Source: Oscillospiraceae bacterium | Lineage (GTDB): Bacteria; Bacillota; Clostridia; Oscillospirales; Oscillospiraceae | Length of the DNA: 64,000 nt | NCBI GenBank assembly: GCA_902798545.1 | Contig: CADBWQ010000004.1 | Coordinates: 48,129 to 112,128, forward strand | Reading direction: 5' to 3' | In this document: piece by piece, positions 25,282 through 33,436 of the stretch | Position numbering within the stretch: position 1 is the first letter of the stretch | Layout of the letters: each line of letters opens with the position of its first letter | The notes under the pieces: model-generated | The model's input: only the letters and a program-made list of their open reading frames with translations | What the model was told of the DNA's origin: nothing | The model's database searches: none | Translations under genes and position numbers: made by a program

Positions 25282-26040
25282 ATGAAAATGAAAAGAACTG
25301 TTACGGCGCTTCTGCTGTGCCTGGTGCTGTGTGTTGCTCTCCTCTCCGTCTCCGCGTTTGCGGAACAGACCGTTGTGATCATCGGCGGCGCGATCAAGAA
25401 CGAGGCTTCCGTTGTGACCCAGGGCACCGCCGGTTCTCAGGGGGCAACGGTCATCACCGGCGGTACCGGCACGGCAACGACCGTTATTTCCGGCACGGGT
25501 TCCGCCTCCGCCGCACAGAATAACGCTGCTTCCTCCTCCACTGGCTCCGTCATTGTGATGCCGGATGGGTCTGTCGTTACTTCCAGGCCCGCTCAGACCA
25601 CCCAGACCGTTGTCACGACGACGGCAGGCGAGGCTGCCCAGACACAGGCGGCTCCCTCCGCCGCCCAGAATACGCTTCTCAACGAGATCTATAATCGGAT
25701 CAACCAGGAGCGCACGGCAAACGGGCTCGGCATTCTCGGCTATGACACCGCACTGCAGGCCACTGCGGATCTCCGCGCCAAGGAGAGCGCCAGCGTCTTC
25801 GGCCACACCCGTCCGGACGGCAGCGCCGCCGTCACCGCTGTCACCGTTGACTACAACGTGGCGGGCGAGAACCTCATCCAGGTCACCAAGGAGTACGCCA
25901 CCGTCGGCATCATTGTTGAGACCTGGCTGGCTTCCGAATCCCACAAAGCCAACATCATGCTGGCGGACTTCTCCCAGACCGCGCTCGGCATCTATGAGTC
26001 CAACGGTAAGATCTTTATCTCCCAGATTTTCACAGACTGA
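25282..26040 (+). CDS. Secreted CAP/SCP-domain protein
   Basis: 252 residues from ATG 25282, with AGAGG about ten bases upstream. Residues 1-27 are a signal peptide ending VSAFA. A low-complexity Gly/Thr/Ser/Ala/Gln region runs to about 125. The CAP domain follows: LLNEIYNRINQERTANGL, LRAKE with HTRPDG, then GENL and a final H-ANIM block with a beta strand KIFISQIF. The family's conserved His and Glu positions are present. Bacterial CAP proteins of this YkwD type are secreted, often by spore-formers, with largely unknown roles. There is no wall anchor. The gene ends before a strong terminator and stands alone. Confidence 0.88.
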   Translation: MKMKRTVTALLLCLVLCVALLSVSAFAEQTVVIIGGAIKNEASVVTQGTAGSQGATVITGGTGTATTVISGTGSASAAQNNAASSSTGSVIVMPDGSVVTSRPAQTTQTVVTTTAGEAAQTQAAPSAAQNTLLNEIYNRINQERTANGLGILGYDTALQATADLRAKESASVFGHTRPDGSAAVTAVTVDYNVAGENLIQVTKEYATVGIIVETWLASESHKANIMLADFSQTALGIYESNGKIFISQIFTD

Positions 26041-26070
26041 TTTTCAATCCTTCCTCTCATCTGTTTCAGA

Positions 26071-26106
26071 AAGAGCCTCCGCCAACCGGCGGAGGCTCTT
26101 GTTATT
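26071..26106. terminator. Bidirectional terminator between CAP gene and rfbB
   Basis: A perfect 13-base stem, AAGAGCCTCCGCC and its complement, closes an AACC loop and is followed by a T-rich tract on the plus strand. It can serve both convergent genes. Confidence 0.85.
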
Positions 26107-26150
26107 TTATCAGCACTTTAAACCCAATCGGGGGGATTTCAGGCCAGGTT

Positions 26151-27173
26151 TTACCGGTTTCCGTACATTCTCTCGTAGTAATTCCGGTATTCTCCCGTAA
26201 CAATGGGCTGCCACCAGTCCTCGTTTTTCAGGTACCAGTCGATGGTCTTTTCGATCCCGTCGGCGAACTTTGTCTCAGGGAGCCAGCCCAGTTCGTTGTG
26301 GATCTTCGTCGGGTCGATGGCATAGCGCAGGTCGTGTCCCTTCCGGTCTGTCACATGGGTGATGAGGCTCTCCGGCTTGTGCAGCTTGTCGCAGATCAGG
26401 CGAACAATCTCAATGTTCTGCATCTCGTTATGTCCGCCGATGTTGTACACCTCACCAACGCGTCCGTTATGAATCACCAGATCGATCGCCTTGCAGTGGT
26501 CCTCGACATAGAGCCAGTCGCGCACGTTCAGCCCGGCGCCGTAAACGGGCAGCGGCTCGTCATGCAGCGCATTGATGATCATCAGGGGGATGAGCTTCTC
26601 CGGGAAGTGATAGGGGCCGTAGTTGTTTGAGCAGCGGGAGATGCTCACCGGCAGGCCATAGGTCCGGTGATACGCCAGGACGAGCAGATCCGCGGAGGCC
26701 TTGCTGCTGCTGTAGGGGGAAGAGGTGTGGATGGGTGTCTCCTCCGTGAAGAAAAGATCCGGCCGGTCCAGCGGCAGGTCGCCGTAGACCTCGTCGGTCG
26801 ATACCTGATGATAGCGCTCGATGCCATACTTCCGGCAGGCGTCCATCAGGACGGATGTGCCGATGATATTCGTCTCCAGGAAGATCGACGGGTTCTCAAT
26901 GGAGCGGTCCACATGGCTCTCCGCCGCGAAGTTCACTACGATGTCCGGGTGCTCCTCTTCAAAGATTTTGTACACCGCCTCACGGTCACAGATGTCCGTC
27001 CTGCAGAAGCGGAAGTTCGGCTGATCCATGACCGGCGCCAGGGTAGACAGGTTGCCGGCATAGGTCAGCTTGTCAACACAGATGATCCGGTCCTCGGGGT
27101 GTTTATCCAGCATGTGGAAAATAAAGTTGCTGCCGATAAAGCCGGCGCCGCCGGTTACAATGATTTTTTTCAT
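26151..27173 (-). CDS. rfbB: dTDP-glucose 4,6-dehydratase
   Basis: 340 residues from ATG 27173 with GGAG seven bases upstream; an extension to a TTG six bases earlier is not needed. The NAD-binding GGAGFIGSNF, the STDEVYGDL strand with the catalytic Asp/Glu, and YSSSKASADL with the Tyr-Lys pair are all present, along with GLNVRDWLYVEDHC. It converts dTDP-glucose to dTDP-4-keto-6-deoxyglucose, the branch point to rhamnose and other deoxysugars. RfbA, RfbC and RfbD are not in the window. It has its own promoter and lies downstream of a terminator, so it is transcribed as a single gene. Confidence 0.95.
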   Translation of the reverse strand: MKKIIVTGGAGFIGSNFIFHMLDKHPEDRIICVDKLTYAGNLSTLAPVMDQPNFRFCRTDICDREAVYKIFEEEHPDIVVNFAAESHVDRSIENPSIFLETNIIGTSVLMDACRKYGIERYHQVSTDEVYGDLPLDRPDLFFTEETPIHTSSPYSSSKASADLLVLAYHRTYGLPVSISRCSNNYGPYHFPEKLIPLMIINALHDEPLPVYGAGLNVRDWLYVEDHCKAIDLVIHNGRVGEVYNIGGHNEMQNIEIVRLICDKLHKPESLITHVTDRKGHDLRYAIDPTKIHNELGWLPETKFADGIEKTIDWYLKNEDWWQPIVTGEYRNYYERMYGNR

Positions 27174-27210
27174 ATTCAATCTCCTGATTCCAGTTCATTC
27201 TGACGTTCTC

Positions 27211-27243
27211 ATGATACCACAGCCCTGTTGTTTTCACAACAGG
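27211..27243 (-). promoter_or_regulatory. rfbB promoter with overlapping palindrome
   Basis: On the minus strand TTGTGA and TATCAT are 17 bases apart (27239 down to 27211). A palindrome with arms CCTGTTG and CAACAGG around six bases (27224-27243) covers the -35 box and could be an operator. Confidence 0.6.
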
Positions 27244-27249
27244 AAAACA

Positions 27250-27276
27250 AAAACTCCCTGCCGAAGCAGAGAGTTT
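27250..27276 (-). terminator. Terminator of the phosphoribosyltransferase gene
   Basis: On the minus strand AACTCTCTGC-TTCG-GCAGGGAGTT forms a stem with one mismatch and a stable TTCG loop, followed by TTTTGTTTT. Confidence 0.85.
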
Positions 27277-27313
27277 TGTCGTTCCGTTTCCGGTATCCTG
27301 TCCCTTTTATCCC

Positions 27314-27868
27314 TTATGCCTTCGGTGTTCCGTCCGCGTTGAACAGCGGCAGGGGGGCCAGGACGATAATATCGTCGCGCTTGGCTGCGTCGCCTTCCGC
27401 AAGCACCGCCATCTTTCCGGCAATGATGCCGCCGGCCTGATGGATCAGCTCCTCCATCGCGTGGAGAGACTCTCCGGTGGAAATGACATCGTCGATGACC
27501 AGCATCCGCTTGCCGCGAATCAGCTCCGCATCCGCCGTGTCGATGACCAGCTTCTGCACGCCCATGGTGGTGATGGACTTGACATTCACCTCAAAGACAC
27601 CGCTCATGTAAGCCTTCGGGCCCTTGCGTGCCAGGAAGTACTTGTCCGCGCCGCTCTGTCTTGCCATCTCATACAGCAGCGGAATGCTCTTGGCTTCGGG
27701 AGCGATGATATAATCATACTCCGGCGCGAGCTTCAGAAGCTCCGTGGCGCAGTGCACTGTGAGCTCCACGTCGCCGAACATCACGAACGCACCGATATAG
27801 AGATCGTCCGATACTCTGCAGAGGGGCAGGTCACGTTTTAATCCGGCAATGTCAATTTCATAAGTCAT
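27314..27868 (-). CDS. Type I phosphoribosyltransferase (adenine/xanthine-like)
   Basis: 184 residues, ATG 27868 with AAGGA upstream. The PRPP-binding loop MLVIDDVISTGESLHAM is near residue 120, and IIAPEAKSIPLLYEMARQSG near 55 plus YFLARKGPKAYM resemble adenine and xanthine phosphoribosyltransferases. It would salvage a purine base with PRPP. The N-terminus (CRVSDDLYIGAFVMFGDVEL) is typical of a clostridial Apt-like subgroup, so the exact base is uncertain. It lies at the end of a minus-strand gene group with glycosyl transfer functions, 35 bases after GtrA. Confidence 0.85.
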   Translation of the reverse strand: MTYEIDIAGLKRDLPLCRVSDDLYIGAFVMFGDVELTVHCATELLKLAPEYDYIIAPEAKSIPLLYEMARQSGADKYFLARKGPKAYMSGVFEVNVKSITTMGVQKLVIDTADAELIRGKRMLVIDDVISTGESLHAMEELIHQAGGIIAGKMAVLAEGDAAKRDDIIVLAPLPLFNADGTPKA

Positions 27869-27903
27869 GATTTTGATTCCTTTCGATCCGAAGATCCTTC
27901 ATA

Positions 27904-28359
27904 TTATTCCGCTTCCTTCTGTTCAGCGGTTTTTTCCTCTTCCGTCTCCTTCTGCGAGAACACCCAGTACTTCTGGATAAAGAAGCTTGCCACAAACAGT
28001 CCCCCGTCGACAATCACCTTGATGACGGTAGATCCCTGGGACGTCTCAACGTGAAACAGATTTACCAGCAGCGTCAGGAGCACTGTCGATGCCGCGAGCT
28101 GCGGCACCGCGAGGCAGTAATAACGCAGAAGCGCTTTTCCGTACGGTCCTGTGTTCTGAAAAACAAGCCTGTTGTTCAGATTGAAGTTGAAGAACGAAGA
28201 AACGACACGCGCCGCCACGTTGCAGACCGGCTCCCGGTAATTGCCGAGTACGGCTCCGAACACCAGCGACAGCAGGAAGAAGCCCCCCGTATCCACCACC
28301 CAGGATGCCACGGAACTGACCGCATACAGGATTGGCTGCTTCCCCTTCTGCATGCTCAT
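27904..28359 (-). CDS. GtrA-family membrane protein
   Basis: 151 residues with four membrane segments: LYAVSSVASWVVDTGGFFLL, a second and third helix around RVVSSFFNFNLNNRLVF (the family hallmark NF--NR--VF), and a last helix ending FIQKYWVFS. GtrA proteins are thought to help flip or present polyprenyl-phosphate sugars. The start overlaps the stop of the GT2 gene by four bases (ATGA), the usual partner arrangement: the GT2 enzyme would make the lipid-linked sugar and GtrA would handle it in the membrane. A charged Glu-rich tail closes the protein. Confidence 0.88.
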   Translation of the reverse strand: MSMQKGKQPILYAVSSVASWVVDTGGFFLLSLVFGAVLGNYREPVCNVAARVVSSFFNFNLNNRLVFQNTGPYGKALLRYYCLAVPQLAASTVLLTLLVNLFHVETSQGSTVIKVIVDGGLFVASFFIQKYWVFSQKETEEEKTAEQKEAE

Positions 28360-29072
28360 TTCCGGTGTACCAGATCCTTGAACATAATCCTGAAGATGCG
28401 CCAGGAGTCTTTCACCGTATTATAATGGGATCCGGAATTCTCATCCTCATAAACCGTCTCGATCGGCTGTTCCGCGAACTCGATTCCTCTCCGCTTCATC
28501 TTCAGGAGCATGTTCGTCTCATACTCGAAGCGTTCCCCCTCGATGGCGCAGAACCGGCTTAAATAGCGCTTCGGAATGGCACGCAGGCCCGTCTGCGTGT
28601 CGGACAGCCGGATCCCGTAGAGGCGGAACATCCGGGATGTCGTCTTGTTTCCGGCGACACTCCGTGCCGGAACACCCGGCAGGTCGAAGTCTCTGCACCC
28701 AAGTACGATTCTGTCCTCCTCCAGCATCCGGTTCCCGCAGGCGATGATGTCCTTTGTCAGATGCTGTCCGTCGCCGTCGATGGTGATGACGCCCTCCGCT
28801 TCCGGGAAGCGCTTCATGATCTCTATGAAACCATCCTTCAGCGCCCGGCCTTTTCCTTTGTTGACGGCGTGGTGGAATACTTCACACGCGGGAAACGCCT
28901 CCGCCCGGATGAAATGGGCCTGATGCTGTGCGTCGCTGCCGTCATCCACAATCATGATCTTTTCAAATCCCGCATCTCTCAGGCCGTCAATGACACGATC
29001 GAACTTTTCATTCGGGTTCAGGGACGGGAGCAGGATCGCACAGCGTTTCGTGCAATCAAATTCTTCCGGCAT
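28356..29072 (-). CDS. Family 2 glycosyltransferase (polyprenyl-phosphate sugar synthase type)
   Basis: 238 residues, ATG 29072 with GGAG nine bases upstream. The GT-A fold is evident: CAILLPSLNPNEKF, IMIVDDGSDAQ, HAVNKGKGRALKDGF and VITIDGDGQH with the metal-binding DGD, then RFEYETNMLLKMKRRG. This pattern is closest to DPM1/GtrB-like enzymes that load one sugar onto undecaprenyl phosphate at the inner membrane face, but no C-terminal membrane helices are present. It is coupled to GtrA. Confidence 0.88.
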   Translation of the reverse strand: MPEEFDCTKRCAILLPSLNPNEKFDRVIDGLRDAGFEKIMIVDDGSDAQHQAHFIRAEAFPACEVFHHAVNKGKGRALKDGFIEIMKRFPEAEGVITIDGDGQHLTKDIIACGNRMLEEDRIVLGCRDFDLPGVPARSVAGNKTTSRMFRLYGIRLSDTQTGLRAIPKRYLSRFCAIEGERFEYETNMLLKMKRRGIEFAEQPIETVYEDENSGSHYNTVKDSWRIFRIMFKDLVHRK

Positions 29073-29092
29073 ATCCGGTCTCTCCTGTTTTC

Positions 29093-30283
29093 TCAGATAT
29101 CCTCTACCCAGATCACCAGCGGGGTGCCGCCGGACATGTCGACCACGGCGCGGTAATCGCTGGAAATCACATTCGGGCCCGCCGGCTGCTGTGCGGAGGC
29201 TTCCGCATGGAACTCCACAATCACCAGCTGATCCCGGAACTCATAGGCTCTCAGAATCTCGCTGCCGTTGAACTGATAATAGGAGTTGTGGGACCAGGTA
29301 TCGATCATGGACTGCTTCAGACGGTTGTCCATTTCGGTGCCGGTCTTGATATAGGGCAGCAGCTGCTGGTAGGCGTACATCGGTTCGATGGTGTTCGAAC
29401 GCATCTGCAGGAAATAATTTGCAAAGTTGTTGATGAAGTCGGTCAGACCGTAGGTCGTCCCTTCATCCAGCTGTTTCATGAACTGCGCATCGCCCGCGTT
29501 CTCATCGATCTGGAAGACGTTGCCGTTTTCGTCAAAGACCACAACTTCGGAATCTCCCATGCCTTCCTCGAGCTTGTAGGTCACCTTGGTCGGCAGGCCT
29601 TCGTACTCATAGTAGAGGTTCGTCAGGTTGTCATATTTGATGCCGCTCTCGATGATGTACTCCGGTCCCAGCGTGACGCCGTCCACCTGGACCGAGAAAT
29701 TCTCCGGTACGGTCACACGCACGCTGGAGTAAAGTCCCAGTTCATCGAAGTCGAAGCTCTCTCCGGCCACTTTCCACGGATACAGCTCCGGCTGGATCGC
29801 GACACCCATCTTTGCCAGGACACCCACGACCGCCGACGGCAGATCAATATCCCGCACCAGATTGTTGGTGGTATCCTGCTTCAGAACCACTTCGCCGATG
29901 ATACTGGAGCCGCAGAAGAGGTTATAGGTGACGCTGTCACTGCGTGCAAATCCGGGTTTTACCGAATAGCTGAGCGTGTTCTCACGCAGCTTGGCCTGGA
30001 TCATCTCCTTGACCTCGGCATCCGTTTTTGTCGGATGCGGCATGGTGCTCACCAGCGCATCCATACCGTCACTCCACATGTTCGTCTGGAGCCGGTCGAA
30101 GTACTCCTCGATCACCGGGTCGATCTGTGTCTGATCGTAGACGCTGGCATAATTCCAGACCTCTTTGAGCACATACATGCAGCATGCCGCAAGGAACAGG
30201 ATCCAGAGGACCAGGATCACCACATAGATCGCGGTCCAGACAGCACCGGACCCTTTCTTTTTTCTTTTCGTCTTCGTCGCCAT
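29093..30283 (-). CDS. Membrane-anchored extracytoplasmic protein of unknown function
   Basis: 396 residues if started at ATG 30283, six bases from GGAG; the ATG at 30301 has no ribosome site. A lysine-rich cytoplasmic N-terminus (KTKRKKKG) is followed by one membrane helix (residues about 15-40) and a soluble, acidic, aromatic-rich domain of about 350 residues outside the cell, with no motif I recognise. A central VTVPENFSVQVDGVTLGPEYI stretch and the regular beta pattern suggest repeated NTF2- or Ig-like folds. The gene lies between the phosphodiester-glycosidase-family gene and the GT2 gene, so it may act in the same surface-glycan process. Confidence 0.75.
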   Translation of the reverse strand: MATKTKRKKKGSGAVWTAIYVVILVLWILFLAACCMYVLKEVWNYASVYDQTQIDPVIEEYFDRLQTNMWSDGMDALVSTMPHPTKTDAEVKEMIQAKLRENTLSYSVKPGFARSDSVTYNLFCGSSIIGEVVLKQDTTNNLVRDIDLPSAVVGVLAKMGVAIQPELYPWKVAGESFDFDELGLYSSVRVTVPENFSVQVDGVTLGPEYIIESGIKYDNLTNLYYEYEGLPTKVTYKLEEGMGDSEVVVFDENGNVFQIDENAGDAQFMKQLDEGTTYGLTDFINNFANYFLQMRSNTIEPMYAYQQLLPYIKTGTEMDNRLKQSMIDTWSHNSYYQFNGSEILRAYEFRDQLVIVEFHAEASAQQPAGPNVISSDYRAVVDMSGGTPLVIWVEDI

Positions 30284-30307
30284 CATATTCTCCGATCTCA
30301 TGTCAGC

Positions 30308-31363
30308 TTATCTGAACAGGAACGCGTCCGGAAGGGCGCGGGACGTGCCGCTCGCCGAAGACGGGCTGTTGATATACTGTCCGTCATAGTACATGACCGT
30401 GGAAGATCCGCCGTCCATGTTGCAGGCGTTCACCGCACCGAAGTCCAGCATGACGTCACGGGCGTCGCCGAAGCTTGCGCCGATGCTGTGTACCTGACGG
30501 CCGTCGATCGCCAGAAGCAGGATGGCGCCGTCGGCGCGCTGGCCGACTGCGGTGCGCGGATTGATGCCGCTCTCCATATGACTTCCGTATTCGCCCTTTC
30601 CGTTGATGACCAGCGCCGGGCCGAAGCTAACACCGTCACGGATTTCTTCCTCAACAGCGTCTGTGGATGTGTAGTCTCCGACGTGAAGAATATTATTGCT
30701 GTCCAGGCCGCAGAAAGTACGGCTTGCTCTGCCCTCGTTGAAAATCTCGCCGTCTACGACTGTCAGTCCGTCCGGATAGCCGCCGTTGCCGCCGCCCTCC
30801 GGGTCGTAGAAGCCGCCGCCATTCACTCCGCCGAGCGCACCGTATCTCTTGACCATGTCTTCCAGGGTCAGGCCGTAGCCGCCGTAGACCTCGGGCTTGC
30901 CGACAAAGACACGGCTCGGATCGAGAATGATGATCATCTTTCCGACGAAGCCCTTCTTTTTCACATCTGCGATGATGATGCCGTCCCCGTCTTCATCAAT
31001 AAACCCATAGTCATCCGCCCTGGGCCCGCTCTCCTCACCGTCTTCCGGCTGCTGAGCGGCTTTTACGGTAATCAGGCTGGTGTCAACCGCCTCGGTGTTA
31101 TTGATGGACCAGTGCTCATCGAAAATCTTCTGCGTCTCTTCTCCGGTCAGAAAGATCTGTGGGATGAAGTCAAAACGCCTTGTCCACATCATGGTCATGA
31201 CAAAGGAATCGCGCAGAGCCGGAGATGGGCCCTTTACAAGGATCCACTCCAGAGTCAGCCCAAATATGCCCAGAACAATCACTGCCGCGACAATGAGTCC
31301 GAATACCCGGTCAATGAATCTGACAACTGAACTGCCGGTTTTCTTTTTCTTTTTCTTCTTCAT
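30308..31363 (-). CDS. Membrane-anchored phosphodiester glycosidase family (NAGPA) protein
   Basis: 351 residues, ATG 31363 with AAAGG seven bases upstream. A poly-lysine N-terminus and a membrane helix (residues about 14-42) anchor an outside domain. The NAGPA core is visible: ALGGVNGGGFYDPEGGG near the middle, RTAVGQRADGAILLLAIDGRQ, and AVNACNMDGGSSTVMYYDGQYINSPS at the end. Members remove or rearrange phosphodiester-linked sugars; the mammalian relative uncovers mannose 6-phosphate, and bacterial ones are linked to wall polymers or exopolysaccharide. It leads the minus-strand group with two candidate promoters upstream. Confidence 0.9.
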   Translation of the reverse strand: MKKKKKKKTGSSVVRFIDRVFGLIVAAVIVLGIFGLTLEWILVKGPSPALRDSFVMTMMWTRRFDFIPQIFLTGEETQKIFDEHWSINNTEAVDTSLITVKAAQQPEDGEESGPRADDYGFIDEDGDGIIIADVKKKGFVGKMIIILDPSRVFVGKPEVYGGYGLTLEDMVKRYGALGGVNGGGFYDPEGGGNGGYPDGLTVVDGEIFNEGRASRTFCGLDSNNILHVGDYTSTDAVEEEIRDGVSFGPALVINGKGEYGSHMESGINPRTAVGQRADGAILLLAIDGRQVHSIGASFGDARDVMLDFGAVNACNMDGGSSTVMYYDGQYINSPSSASGTSRALPDAFLFR

Positions 31364-31435
31364 AGCCGAACCTTTCCCGTGCTCCGCACTGAGATTACTG
31401 CCGCAAAAGCAGCCAAAACCAGTAAAACAAAGTAT

Positions 31436-31464
31436 ATTTTATCATAACTGTCATACAATGACAA
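31436..31464 (-). promoter_or_regulatory. Proximal promoter of the NAGPA-family gene
   Basis: On the minus strand TTGTCA and TAAAAT are 17 bases apart, about 70 bases from the start codon; an overlapping TATACT could serve as an alternative -10 box. Confidence 0.7.
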
Positions 31465-31617
31465 GCGGTATTTCCCGGCTTTTCCCAGGCACCCGGGGTC
31501 TTTTCTGTCACCCGGATGGAACGAAGATGCCCACCGGACACATCCAGCCTGCAATCCCTGGCAGCGGGCCGCAAAGTCTTCACATTGTTTTTGCTTTGTT
31601 CCCGTTTTGTAATCTTT

Positions 31618-31646
31618 ATTGTAGCACAGGATTCCCGAAAGTTCAA
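31618..31646 (-). promoter_or_regulatory. Distal minus-strand promoter
   Basis: On the minus strand TTGAAC and TACAAT are separated by 17 bases. It would give the NAGPA-family gene a leader of about 250 bases or make a separate small RNA. Confidence 0.55.
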
Positions 31647-31662
31647 GAATAAATTGAGGGGA

Positions 31663-31691
31663 TTGTAAAACCGGATGATTTCCTTTATAAT
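31663..31691 (+). promoter_or_regulatory. Promoter of the proline/threonine-rich protein gene and nth
   Basis: TTGTAA and a perfect TATAAT are 17 bases apart. The start codon lies about 180 bases downstream, leaving a long GC-rich leader. Confidence 0.75.
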
Positions 31692-31877
31692 ATGAGCGCA
31701 TTCTCCGGTAAAGGAGCATTTGCAACGCGTGGACGATTCCCATGGCTCGCCATACCCGTCACCGCGGCCGCTGGCGCTGCCGTTTCCTTTATGAGCCGGT
31801 ATTCTGCGGGCGAGAAGTTCTGCGTCCCGTTTGAATGCGGCAGCCACTATTACCTGAACGCAAAGGAGCATGTTACT

Positions 31878-32756
31878 ATGAAAAACAATCGGACAACCGC
31901 ACTGCTGATGCTGCTGGTCTTTTTGCTGGTAGTCTCTGTGGTGATTATTTTTCTGACAGGACTTGACCGTCCGACCAGTACGGACAACCCTTATCAGAAC
32001 GTCACTTCCACCGCTGTCCCGACGGTTGCGGTTGAGACGCCGGAACCGACTGCAGAGGTGGAAACGCCCGCGCCTTCTGTTTCGCCGACATCCGCGCCGG
32101 TCTACTATCCCCCCTCCACGGCGATGCCGGTCCAGACCGCGCGGCCGGTCTCTACGTCGACGCCGCCACCAGCCGGTGTCAGCGTGCCTTCCGGGGCCGG
32201 TGCGACAACCACTGCCGCCGCAACTCCGACCCCCATTCCCGGTGCTGACAGCAATATGCTCCCGGTAGAGGAGCTGATCCCCGTCGTGCCCGGCGCCACC
32301 GTCAACGGCACCGGCACAGAAGGCGGTTCCGGTACTTCCGGTGATCTGACCATTCCTACCGGGACCACGCTCGGCAGCGGCACCTTCCGCTCTGATTCCG
32401 GCGCCGCCATCAACATCCATGCCGACTGGTCCGCCCTGGTCCGCAACCCCAATACCGTCGATATCACGGTCACTGCCTATGTTGATTCCTACAGTCTGTT
32501 TACGACCGCATCTCCCGAAGCGCTCAACGTGTCGGTGGACGGACAGTACACTTCTCTGGCGTCCCCTGCGATTGAGATTCCGACCACCACCAGCCAGGTC
32601 ACGACCCTCATCAACAGCCACACCTTCACCGTAAACCTGATCGGCGGCGAAACCCGCAGCATTCCGGTCGAGGTTGTCTGGAATTATCGTGGCTCGTACG
32701 GCAATGTGTATCTGGATACCATCGAGTGCGGCGGGAACATCACGCTGAGCCGCTGA
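31878..32756 (+). CDS. Membrane-anchored Pro/Thr-rich surface protein
   Basis: 292 residues from ATG 31878 with AAAGGAG nine bases upstream; the frame stays open back to 31692 but has no ribosome site there. One N-terminal membrane helix (TALLMLLVFLLVVSVVIIFL) is followed by a Pro/Thr/Ser/Ala/Val linker to about residue 165, likely extended and perhaps glycosylated. The last 120 residues form a beta-rich domain with no recognised family (GSGTFRSDSGAAINIHADW to the final Arg). The linker resembles cell-wall-spanning stalks. It precedes nth by 14 bases and probably shares its transcript, though no functional tie is apparent. Confidence 0.8.
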   Translation: MKNNRTTALLMLLVFLLVVSVVIIFLTGLDRPTSTDNPYQNVTSTAVPTVAVETPEPTAEVETPAPSVSPTSAPVYYPPSTAMPVQTARPVSTSTPPPAGVSVPSGAGATTTAAATPTPIPGADSNMLPVEELIPVVPGATVNGTGTEGGSGTSGDLTIPTGTTLGSGTFRSDSGAAINIHADWSALVRNPNTVDITVTAYVDSYSLFTTASPEALNVSVDGQYTSLASPAIEIPTTTSQVTTLINSHTFTVNLIGGETRSIPVEVVWNYRGSYGNVYLDTIECGGNITLSR

Positions 32757-32770
32757 GCGGAGGCATTTCC

Positions 32771-33436
32771 ATGCGCACACAGGAACAGGTAAATGAAATT
32801 GTCCGGCGCCTGCTCGCCGAGTACCCGGAGGCAGTCTGCTCTCTGGACTACGGGAAGGACTATGAGCTGCTTTTCTCCGTACGTCTCGCCGCACAGTGCA
32901 CGGACGAGCGCGTCAACATGGTCACGCCCGCCCTGTTTGAGCGTTTTCCGTCCCTGGAGGCCTTCGCAGAGGCCGATATCGCTGAGGTGGAGCGCTATGT
33001 CCGCTCCTGCGGCTTCTATCACGCCAAAGCGCGGGATATCGTCAACTGTTCCATTGCCCTTCTGGAAAAACACGGCGGCAGGGTCCCCGACACCATGGAA
33101 GAGCTTGTGCGGCTCCCCGGCGTCGGCCGGAAAACCGCGAATCTCATTCTTGGGGATCTCTATCGTGTTCCCGGTTCCGTCGTTGTGGACACCCACTGTA
33201 TTCGTATCTCCAACCGGCTCGGTCTGGTAGACAACCTCAAGGAGCCGGAAAAAATAGAAGCAGCCCTCCGGAAGATTCTGCCTCCGGAGAGCTCCTCTGA
33301 TTTCTGTCATTGTATCGTATTTCACGGCCGTGCGGTCTGTGACGCACGCAGTCCGAAGTGTGAGCAGTGCTGCGTGAAGGACCTCTGTCAGGCCTATGAA
33401 CAGGGCACCGTCACTCAGCGCACGCGGAAGGCGTAG
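32771..33436 (+). CDS. nth: Endonuclease III (DNA glycosylase/AP lyase)
   Basis: 221 residues from ATG 32771 with GGAGG seven bases upstream. The helix-hairpin-helix LPGVGRKTANLIL carries the catalytic lysine, VVDTHCIRI carries the catalytic aspartate, and CDARSPKCEQCCVKDLC gives the C-x6-C-x2-C-x5-C cluster ligands for a 4Fe-4S centre. It removes oxidised pyrimidines in base excision repair. Its last 22 bases overlap the end of the convergent galM gene, so no room is left for a terminator between them. Confidence 0.96.
   Translation: MRTQEQVNEIVRRLLAEYPEAVCSLDYGKDYELLFSVRLAAQCTDERVNMVTPALFERFPSLEAFAEADIAEVERYVRSCGFYHAKARDIVNCSIALLEKHGGRVPDTMEELVRLPGVGRKTANLILGDLYRVPGSVVVDTHCIRISNRLGLVDNLKEPEKIEAALRKILPPESSSDFCHCIVFHGRAVCDARSPKCEQCCVKDLCQAYEQGTVTQRTRKA

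Larger units (their letters stand above)
31364..31877. other. Divergent intergenic region with three promoter-like elements
   Basis: This 514-base stretch separates divergent genes. I see two minus-strand promoters (31436-31464 and 31618-31646) and one plus-strand promoter (31663-31691). The 153 bases between the minus promoters are GC-rich with several short self-complementary stretches but match no RNA family I know. The plus leader (about 31698-31877) has a plausible short Arg-rich frame at 31740 without a ribosome site; I do not call it a gene. Confidence 0.6.

Noticed and set aside
29207-31330. 707-codon plus-strand frame opposite the NAGPA-family and unknown membrane genes
   Set aside because: The minus-strand products have a recognised domain, membrane anchors and ribosome sites, whereas this frame encodes no recognisable protein.
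31465-31612. Signal recognition particle RNA, 6S RNA or riboswitch in the GC-rich stretch
   Set aside because: I looked for the conserved SRP loop, RNase P and common riboswitch cores and found none.
31740-31832. Arg-rich 30-codon frame in the plus leader
   Set aside because: The nearest ribosome-site-like sequence is more than 20 bases upstream and nothing else supports translation.
31692-31877. N-terminal extension of the Pro/Thr-rich protein starting at 31692
   Set aside because: The extension begins on the -10 box, lacks a ribosome site and would precede a good start (ATG 31878) and a typical membrane anchor.
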